From Candidatus Krumholzibacteriota bacterium (lineage in GTDB: Bacteria > Krumholzibacteriota > Krumholzibacteriia > Krumholzibacteriales > Krumholzibacteriaceae): DNA of 12,801 nt. Location: positions 1-12,801 of the forward strand of contig DAOVNN010000041.1 in the NCBI GenBank assembly GCA_030630165.1. The letters are read 5' to 3'. The notes beneath the pieces were generated by a model. That model worked only from the letters and a program-made list of their open reading frames with translations, searched no databases and was not told where the DNA came from. Below, in pieces: positions 8,245-12,801 of this stretch (position 1 is its first letter; every line of letters starts with the position of its first letter). The translations under genes and the position numbers were made by a program.

Positions 8245-9318
8245 TTACCTGTCAGTCAGCGTCGAATCACAGTCGTCGTGATCCTTGTCCGGGACCGTGG
8301 TTATGTAGTCCCACGCCTCGAAATCGAATCCGTCGAGGGTCATGCCCCAGAGGGTCATCATCGTATCCGCGCAGGTGACCCCCGTCTCGTTCCTGCGGAA
8401 GTGGAGCATCATATCGATGTCGCCGTCATCATCGACATCCTCGAGATGACACTTGCCGTGGGTCTCGTATGCGCCGAGGGGACCGAACCGCACCGTCGCA
8501 CAGGCGACGGCCTGAGCGTCGAATCCGTCTGTCGTGAGGATCGCGACCGGGATGACTCCGTTGCCCTTGCCGTTACAGTTGACCGGGTTCCTGTCGCTTC
8601 CCGGCTTGATGTCGATCGTGACGTCCGGGGCCATCTCCCAGGTGATCTCGGCCTCGAACTGGACATACATGCAGTCGACCGTATCTGCGCGAGCGACCGG
8701 CTCACCGAAATCACCGGTGCCGGTGTTGACCAGGTCGAATCTCAGGACGTTGATCTCCTCGAGCGTGCTGCACGGTTCGCCACCCGGCGGGCATGCCGGA
8801 CTGATATTGAAGAGCGAGTCGATCGAGATCGTCCCTTCCCAGACGCCGCCGAAGAGGCTGGCTGTTCCGATATAATAGTCGTTGAGGTAGATCTCGGCGC
8901 CGTCGTCGGCGATAACCCTGAGGTTCATCGAGGGAAGAGCCGCTCCGACGGGAAGACTGAATGTCGTCTCGAATACACCAAGCGAATCTTCCTCGCTGTG
9001 TGTCGTCACTGCTTTCGACATGACAAACATGCCGGTCGAATCGGCACAGGGACACATGGGGTGACCGCCGCCGATCAGGGCGGACCATATCGCCTCGAGA
9101 GGTGGTACGGTGACCTTGATGTTGGTATCAATGCCGCCGCAGGTGTCAACGCCGCTGTAGATCGTCAGCGTGTCGGGACCGTAGTCCATCGACTCGAAGC
9201 TTACGAAACTCATCGAGGCATCACCCGCGACGAGGTTGTCGTCGCTGCTGCAGCCCATGTAAAACAGAAGCGCCGCCGATATGATCAATGCGGCGGCAGG
9301 GATCGTCATTCTTTTCAT
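8245..9318 (-). CDS. Cysteine-rich lipoprotein with IDIKPGS/GVIPVAIL domain
   Basis: 357 residues. Signal peptide with a lipobox-like FYMGC (Cys23), followed by SSDDN, so probably a lipoprotein; Asp is not at +2, which favours outer-membrane sorting if E. coli rules apply. About 130-170 (LRVIADDGAEIYLNDYYIG) looks like a beta-sandwich module of the PA14/galactose-binding style. The C-terminal part (232-335) carries VTIDIKPGSDRNPVNCNGKG, GVIPVAIL and DVDDDGDIDMMLHF, a signature of a widespread but uncharacterised module seen in many secreted proteins. Eleven cysteines follow the lipid Cys (60, 89, 91, 176, 183, 216, 248, 273, 290, 316, 350), including MCPC at 88-91, suggesting several disulfides. 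It has its own promoter and terminator, so it is a single-gene unit. The ribosome site is GGAGG, 6 nt before the ATG. Exact role unknown. Confidence 0.8.
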   Translation of the reverse strand: MKRMTIPAAALIISAALLFYMGCSSDDNLVAGDASMSFVSFESMDYGPDTLTIYSGVDTCGGIDTNIKVTVPPLEAIWSALIGGGHPMCPCADSTGMFVMSKAVTTHSEEDSLGVFETTFSLPVGAALPSMNLRVIADDGAEIYLNDYYIGTASLFGGVWEGTISIDSLFNISPACPPGGEPCSTLEEINVLRFDLVNTGTGDFGEPVARADTVDCMYVQFEAEITWEMAPDVTIDIKPGSDRNPVNCNGKGNGVIPVAILTTDGFDAQAVACATVRFGPLGAYETHGKCHLEDVDDDGDIDMMLHFRRNETGVTCADTMMTLWGMTLDGFDFEAWDYITTVPDKDHDDCDSTLTDR

Positions 9319-9367
9319 CTCAGTCCTCCGATGTAAAAAGCTCTGAAGTATTCACTGATATCTGGCG

Positions 9368-9396
9368 ATTATACCTTATCTACCGGGGCTTTTCAA
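9368..9396 (-). promoter_or_regulatory. Sigma70-type promoter of the cysteine-rich lipoprotein gene
   Basis: On the - strand TTGAAA (9396-9391) is followed after exactly 17 bp by a perfect TATAAT (9373-9368), about 50 bp before the ATG at 9318. The hexamers and spacing are close to consensus, so strong expression is plausible. Confidence 0.75.
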
Positions 9397-9514
9397 TAAC
9401 CAATAATTCTTGTTAGTATTTTTTCCCTTGATTCAGGCCGGTTCAAAAGGTAGTGTATTGCTTCCGGCAGTGTCCGGAAAAACCCGGCGAACACCAGCCG
9501 GATTACTTTTTGCA

Positions 9515-9542
9515 ACCGTTATGCACAAATATGCATAACGGT
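9515..9542 (+). promoter_or_regulatory. Perfect 11-bp inverted repeat upstream of the diheme/porin genes (candidate operator)
   Basis: ACCGTTATGCA (9515-9525) and TGCATAACGGT (9532-9542) are perfect reverse complements separated by the 6 bp CAAATA. The dyad ends 45 bp before the diheme protein ATG and follows a TTGCAA (9510-9515) that could serve as a weak -35, so it probably overlaps the promoter. The size suits a dimeric regulator. The lack of a following T run argues against a terminator. I cannot assign it to a named regulator. Confidence 0.5.
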
Positions 9543-9587
9543 CAGTTCCAGTGATGGTATACGGATTAAATCTTAAGGAAGGTATCG

Positions 9588-10826
9588 ATGAGGGTCTCGC
9601 AGCGCTTCCGATCTCAGTACGTAATCCTGCCTCTTCTGGCCCTGGCAATGGGGCTTCTTATCAACTGCTCCGACGATGATCCGCTGGCTCCCGACGAGAT
9701 CAGCTCCTCGAGGTCATACAAGGGACACGCCTCGGACACCGATATAAACAATTTCGTCAGGGCCTACCCCCACACTGTGGGAACACGCCTCGACGACTGC
9801 CAGACATGCCACAGAGGCGGCGAGGTCACAAGCGACAGGGGGCTCGTCACAGCCAATCCATGTGATTACTGTCATTTTGTGATACATCCGCCTGAGGGGT
9901 GGACCGGGCTGCCGACCAGTTTCGCCCAGACGCTCAATCCGTACGGGACAGCTTATGACGATGCCGGCAGAGACGGAGCGGCAATCGCGGCGATCGCCGG
10001 TCTTGACAGTGACGGGGACGATTTCGACAACAATGAAGAGATAGACGCGCTGAGATATCCCGGCGACGACGGCAGCTACCCCGGCCTCGAGCTCTGCTCG
10101 ATGGTGAAGGTGACAATGGCTGATCTGCTCGAGATGCCCTCCCACTCACAGTTCGGACTGGCCAACACGACGAAACAGCAGTTCGATTATTACGCGACAT
10201 ACAGAGGGGTAAAGATCGCCGACCTGCTCGACGCCGTCGGAGTCGATCTGACTGGAGCGACGAGCATCGACGTGCTCGCTCCCGATGGATACGCCCGCTC
10301 ATTCACCGTAGAACAGATAACGCAGCAGTACCCCGACCACAGGTTCTGGACCGGATTCGACGTCGACGCTCTCGGCGCCGACTGCGCTTTCATCGAGTAT
10401 CCACCAGAGACATACGACCTGGGTAACGGTGACTGGATCGGCGCGAAGAACGGCCACGAGCAGTGGCACATCCTCGCCTGGGAGCGCGACGGCACCCCCC
10501 TCGAAGCGTCGTATCTCGATCCCGTCACAGGCAGGATCATCGGAGAGGGACCGTTCAGAAATGTGATACCACCAGGCTCAGACAACGACGACTACAACAT
10601 CCCCGACAGGGGGAAGAACCAGGACAACACGGGATGCACGGTCCGCGAGTGGGATTACGATCCGGACAAGGACCACAACGCGGGAAGCATGATCAAGGGA
10701 GCCGTCATAATCCGCATCAACCCTATGCCTGAGGAATGCGAGGAATTCGACATCATCAATGGTGGATGGGCCCTGGTCGATGAGAAGGCGATCCTGATCT
10801 ACGGTCATGGCGTGCCGTCGGATTAA
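9588..10826 (+). CDS. GEGP-type diheme lipoprotein with molybdopterin-oxidoreductase-like fold
   Basis: 412 residues. Signal peptide with lipobox LINC (Cys27) followed by SDDDP indicates a lipoprotein. Two c-type heme sites, CQTCH (71-75) and CDYCH (92-96), sit close together with nearby His candidates for the sixth ligand (47, 62, 100). A calcium-type loop DSDGDDFDNNEE (140-151) follows, as in thrombospondin type 3/dockerin repeats. Residues about 170-410 resemble the sulfite-oxidase (Oxidored_molyb) fold: YRGVKIADLLDAVGVDL, IDVLAPDGYARSFTVEQI, HILAWERDGTPL, and GEGPFRNVIPP with Gly319-Glu-Gly-Pro322. I recall this arrangement as the annotated family 'GEGP motif-containing diheme protein'; whether it binds molybdopterin is unclear, as a clear Mo-ligand Cys cannot be assigned. 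Start is supported by AAGGAAGG 5 bp before the ATG. It is probably an envelope redox/electron-transfer protein working with the porin 2 bp downstream. Confidence 0.83.
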   Translation: MRVSQRFRSQYVILPLLALAMGLLINCSDDDPLAPDEISSSRSYKGHASDTDINNFVRAYPHTVGTRLDDCQTCHRGGEVTSDRGLVTANPCDYCHFVIHPPEGWTGLPTSFAQTLNPYGTAYDDAGRDGAAIAAIAGLDSDGDDFDNNEEIDALRYPGDDGSYPGLELCSMVKVTMADLLEMPSHSQFGLANTTKQQFDYYATYRGVKIADLLDAVGVDLTGATSIDVLAPDGYARSFTVEQITQQYPDHRFWTGFDVDALGADCAFIEYPPETYDLGNGDWIGAKNGHEQWHILAWERDGTPLEASYLDPVTGRIIGEGPFRNVIPPGSDNDDYNIPDRGKNQDNTGCTVREWDYDPDKDHNAGSMIKGAVIIRINPMPEECEEFDIINGGWALVDEKAILIYGHGVPSD

Positions 10827-10828
10827 AT

Positions 10829-12019
10829 ATGAGAACAGATTTTTTGAATAAGACACTTGTCATAGCCGCCCTGCTGTTGTCAACGGTCTTTCCGTTTTCT
10901 TCGGCGGCAGATGAAAAAGAAGGTTCATCCCCTACCCTCGATATGGAAGCGACGGCCAGCTTCTGGTGGACGATCCATGAACAGGTCCAGAACGGCCTGA
11001 CCCAGCAGGGAAGCGGAGACAGGGCCGCCGATCACGCGTCGGGATTTGCTTTCAGGCATGGCAGGATCGCCTTCATCCTCGGATCGCCGAAGGGTGATCT
11101 GCAGCTCCTCCTGAGGATCCGCCTCGAGGAGAGGACAGATATCGTCGATTTCTACGGAGGCTGGCTCCCCGCGCAATATTTCACGATATATATCGGGCAG
11201 ATGAAGATACCCTCGACCTCCGAGGTGCTCACTGCCTACAACGATCTCGATTTCGCTTCGAGATCGACATTCGGCAGGAAGGTCGGGGACTATTCGCTGA
11301 CCCGGACCCCCTATATATCATCGGTCATGGCGGCGAAGTCATACGACAGGGACCTCGGGCTGGCGATAAAAGGATCGTGGCCCGGCAACCGACCGTGGGA
11401 TATCCGCTGGTTCCTGATGGTAGGAAACGGCATGGGGGCCAACAGGTATATCGGGGGTCGCGAGAACGAGGAGTTCCTCTACACGAACTCGCTGGGCGAC
11501 ATGTACTACGGCGGACGGCTGGAGATAACACCGGTTCACTGGGTAACAGCCGGGATGCACGCCAGCAGCAACCAGCATGACAACTTCGCCCTCGGTGACC
11601 GGGGACCGGTGATGGACATCGACAGAAGCGTCTGGTCGGCCGATATCACCGTCGGCCACCCGCACACACCGCGGATCTATGGCTTCTATGGAGCGGGCGG
11701 GATGGACGATTACTTCGACGCCCAGCAGTATCTCTATGACTACTCAGGATGGGGGCTGCAGGGGGTCTGGCCGATGCTGAAGGGCAGGCTCGAGTTTGCG
11801 CTGAGATTCGACAGGTTCGTCAGCGAATCGGGGCGCGACGGCAACGAGACGACCCGGGACAACTGGACGGCCGGGATCAACTGGTCGCCGCTGGAGAATC
11901 TGAGGCTTCAGCTAAACTATGTCAGTAAAGAAACGACTAATGAGTTCGAATCGGATATCGACGACAACATCCTCTACATGAACTTCCAGTTCGACTTCGA
12001 CACAAATATCCTTCGCTAA
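10829..12019 (+). CDS. Phosphate-selective porin O/P-like outer-membrane protein
   Basis: 396 residues. Signal peptide (hydrophobic TLVIAALLLSTVFPF, likely cleavage after SSAA at about 27). The mature protein has the alternating aromatic strands of an outer-membrane porin: FRHGRIAFILGSPKGDLQLLLRI (75-97) and FYGGWLPAQYFTIYIGQMKIPSTSE (108-132) match the OprO/OprP pattern 'R.R.GF.G.....', 'Y....L...VGQFK.P.S.E'. Later strands (WTAGINWSPLENLRLQLNYV and the terminal LYMNFQFDFDT) resemble the C-terminal strands of the same family, though the last residue is Arg rather than Phe. It begins 2 bp after the diheme gene, so the two are co-transcribed and translationally coupled. It may supply substrate or an electron-transfer partner to the diheme protein; anion (phosphate or oxyanion) selectivity is only a family guess. 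No strong terminator follows. Confidence 0.78.
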   Translation: MRTDFLNKTLVIAALLLSTVFPFSSAADEKEGSSPTLDMEATASFWWTIHEQVQNGLTQQGSGDRAADHASGFAFRHGRIAFILGSPKGDLQLLLRIRLEERTDIVDFYGGWLPAQYFTIYIGQMKIPSTSEVLTAYNDLDFASRSTFGRKVGDYSLTRTPYISSVMAAKSYDRDLGLAIKGSWPGNRPWDIRWFLMVGNGMGANRYIGGRENEEFLYTNSLGDMYYGGRLEITPVHWVTAGMHASSNQHDNFALGDRGPVMDIDRSVWSADITVGHPHTPRIYGFYGAGGMDDYFDAQQYLYDYSGWGLQGVWPMLKGRLEFALRFDRFVSESGRDGNETTRDNWTAGINWSPLENLRLQLNYVSKETTNEFESDIDDNILYMNFQFDFDTNILR

Positions 12020-12172
12020 GTTTCATCTTCAACGAATCAGGAATCGGGCTCCCGAAAATTCATGATATTCTGAACAATCAGAAATTATTTACTCCCGCCG
12101 GTGATATGACTTCCTCTGTCAACAGGTAGTTTCTGATTTTACTTTTTCACATGCTGGGATCCTTTCGGTGCT
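12020..12172. other. Non-coding stretch between the porin gene and the IS tail
   Basis: AT-richer than its surroundings, with no plausible coding region. It contains a spaced inverted repeat AATCAGAAA (12076-12084) / TTTCTGATT (12130-12138) followed by a T-rich run (12137-12148). This could be a weak terminator for the diheme/porin unit or part of the site the IS inserted into, but the 45-bp spacer makes a terminator doubtful. The boundary between host DNA and IS is somewhere in or just after this stretch. Confidence 0.35.
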
Positions 12173-12358
12173 GGTAGCCTGGGAAGAGGTGGAGCCAGTA
12201 ATAACGACGGTTGATCAAGCTGATATTCGTGGATTGGGTACCATCTTACTTTGTTTCCGTCAGGCGCCTTCCTCTCTCTGGGAACGAGGGTTCACGATAC
12301 CTCTCACCGGTGTCGAGGGTTACGCCGAACCGGGGCTGCACCTCTTCCCGAGACTACC
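12173..12358. repeat. Long imperfect inverted repeat in the IS 3' non-coding tail
   Basis: The arm at 12173-12196 matches the reverse complement of 12334-12358 over 24-25 positions with two mismatches and one single-base gap. The core GGGAAGAGGTG (12181-12191) / CACCTCTTCCC (12339-12349) is perfect, and both outer ends (GGTAG/CTACC) also match. The 137-bp interior holds two direct copies of CGAGGGTT (12285-12292 and 12314-12321). Both arms lie on the same side of the transposase gene, so they are not the two ends of the element. Confidence 0.8.
12173..12358 (-). ncRNA. Candidate structured RNA (bridge/seeker-type) downstream of the IS110-family transposase
   Basis: Read on the transposase strand, this 186-nt segment begins 23 nt after the transposase stop and has complementary ends able to form a stem of about 24 bp. 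The interior offers smaller pairings: GACGG (12231-12227 region is its CCGTC partner), ATCAGCTTGAT as a small hairpin, and TTCC...GGAA around 12284-12270. Known biology: IS1111-group elements of the IS110 family carry a guide RNA downstream of the transposase gene, so location fits. The RNA, its strand and its guide loops are inferred; the same inverted repeat could instead be a DNA-level recognition site. Confidence 0.3.
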
Positions 12359-12381
12359 GTTGATAGATCTAGTCTACATGT

Positions 12382-12801
12382 TCATGCCGCTTCTTTTACC
12401 TCACAGGCGATGGCCCACATGAACGCAGCCAGTTCTCGAGCGATCGCCGTGACGACCAGGTTTGGGTTCTTCCCCTTGGCCACGAGTCTGCGATACCGCT
12501 TGCACAGACGCAGCTGTGCCTTCCAGGCGATGTCCTGGATCGAAGAGGGGAGATCCTCGAGGCGGACCTGTATGACCGGGGAGACCTTCGCCGGATGGCG
12601 GTATGCCCACGCGCCTTCGACAAGTACCCGGCGTGCATGACTGTTCCCCGTCTTTGTGATGCCGCCGAGACGTCGTTTGCCGCCGCTGGAGTGCTCGCTC
12701 GGAGAGAGTCCGAGATACGCCATCAGCTGTCGGGGATTATCGAAGCGGGTAAGATCTCCCACTTCGGCAACAACGGTCATTGCCACGATGAACCGGACAC
12801 C
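12382..12801 (-). CDS. IS110/IS1111-family transposase, C-terminal part (truncated by window edge)
   Basis: 139 residues plus stop; the frame stays open to the last base of the window (GVRFIVAM precedes any internal start), so the N-terminal DEDD catalytic domain lies outside. The visible part is the Transposase_20 (IS116/IS110/IS902 C-terminal) domain: GVRFIVAMTVVAEVGD, FDNPRQLMAYLGLSPSEHSS, then ITKTGNSHARRVLVEGAW and a basic helix KAQLRLCKRYRRLVAKGK, ending IARELAAFMWAIACEV. The conserved Ser in the G.TKTGN/S..RRVL and LGL.PSE.SSG segments fits the serine-containing C-terminal catalytic region of these recombinases. No frameshift is seen in the visible part, so the gene may be intact. It points toward the porin gene, with a non-coding tail between. 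Confidence 0.92.
   Translation of the reverse strand, partial: GVRFIVAMTVVAEVGDLTRFDNPRQLMAYLGLSPSEHSSGGKRRLGGITKTGNSHARRVLVEGAWAYRHPAKVSPVIQVRLEDLPSSIQDIAWKAQLRLCKRYRRLVAKGKNPNLVVTAIARELAAFMWAIACEVKEAA

Larger units (their letters stand above)
12173..12801 (-). mobile_element. 3' part of an IS110/IS1111-family insertion sequence
   Basis: The element comprises the transposase C-terminus and its 3' non-coding tail; the other end lies beyond the window. The exact boundary cannot be read because these elements lack terminal inverted repeats and target-site duplications of the usual kind; 12173 is the outer edge of the inverted-repeat arm and the true end may lie some bases further out. IS1111-group membership is inferred from the non-coding tail downstream of the transposase. 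Confidence 0.6.

Noticed and set aside
8278..9336. Long + strand open frame of 352 codons opposite the cysteine-rich lipoprotein gene
   Set aside because: It mirrors almost exactly a gene with signal peptide, known signature, promoter, ribosome site and terminator. The + strand reading has none of these.
9462..9479. TTCCGG-N6-CCGGAA inverted repeat
   Set aside because: Six-bp GC-rich arms in a CCGG-rich stretch are easily expected by chance, no T run follows, and it is far weaker than the 11-bp dyad next to it.
12045..12056. TCGGG/CCCGA dyad after the porin gene as a terminator
   Set aside because: It can form only a 4-bp stem with a 4-nt loop and is followed by A residues rather than a T run on either strand.
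12168..12422. + strand open frame of 84 codons across the IS tail
   Set aside because: It spans the inverted repeat and the transposase 3' end in antisense and lacks a ribosome site. Frames like this are commonly annotated by mistake in IS non-coding tails.
1..12801. CRISPR arrays, tRNA or rRNA genes and defence-system genes
   Set aside because: I looked for regularly spaced repeats, tRNA-like cloverleaf motifs and rRNA sequence on both strands and saw none. The ABC/GldG set has no nuclease or other defence partner.

Overview
The window looks like chromosomal DNA from a GC-rich Gram-negative (diderm) bacterium. Evidence is the number of lipoprotein signal peptides, two outer-membrane beta-barrel proteins, Fn3-repeat surface proteins and a lipoprotein with the IDIKPGS...GVIPVAIL signature. 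This mix, together with GldA/GldF/GldG-like genes and a diheme GEGP-type protein, reminds me of the FCB-related candidate phyla (Krumholzibacteriota, Eisenbacteria, Latescibacterota and similar). That placement is an impression from protein style and has not been tested.

Layout. (1) 1-1957, + strand: the 3' end of one Fn3-type surface protein, then a complete secreted protein with three Fn3-like repeats. (2) 7954-1965, - strand: a compact five-gene unit encoding an ABC ATPase (GldA-like), an ABC-2 permease (GldF-like), a large GldG-like auxiliary membrane protein, a DUF4340-type membrane-anchored protein and an Omp85-type outer-membrane barrel. Genes are separated by 1, 12 and 21 bp, and the last pair overlaps by 14 bp. 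A good sigma70-type promoter (8119-8092) precedes it. (3) 9318-8245, - strand: a cysteine-rich lipoprotein with its own near-consensus promoter (9396-9368) and a clear intrinsic terminator (8213-8171). (4) 9588-12019, + strand: a bicistron encoding a diheme lipoprotein with a molybdopterin-oxidoreductase-like fold (GEGP type) and a phosphate-selective-porin-like outer-membrane protein 2 bp downstream. A perfect 11-bp inverted repeat lies 45 bp upstream. (5) 12020-12801: a non-coding stretch followed on the - strand by the C-terminal part of an IS110/IS1111-family transposase that runs off the window. The non-coding tail contains a long imperfect inverted repeat that could form the closing stem of a structured RNA.

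How the parts may work together. The five-gene unit looks like an envelope machine that spans from cytoplasm (ATPase) through inner membrane and periplasm (permease, GldG, DUF4340) to the outer membrane (barrel). Its substrate cannot be read from the sequence. The diheme/porin pair looks like an envelope electron-transfer or redox module with a dedicated pore. The IS element is probably an unrelated neighbour. Its 3' non-coding tail is where IS1111-group elements are known to encode their guide (bridge/seeker) RNA, and it is the most interesting non-protein signal here.
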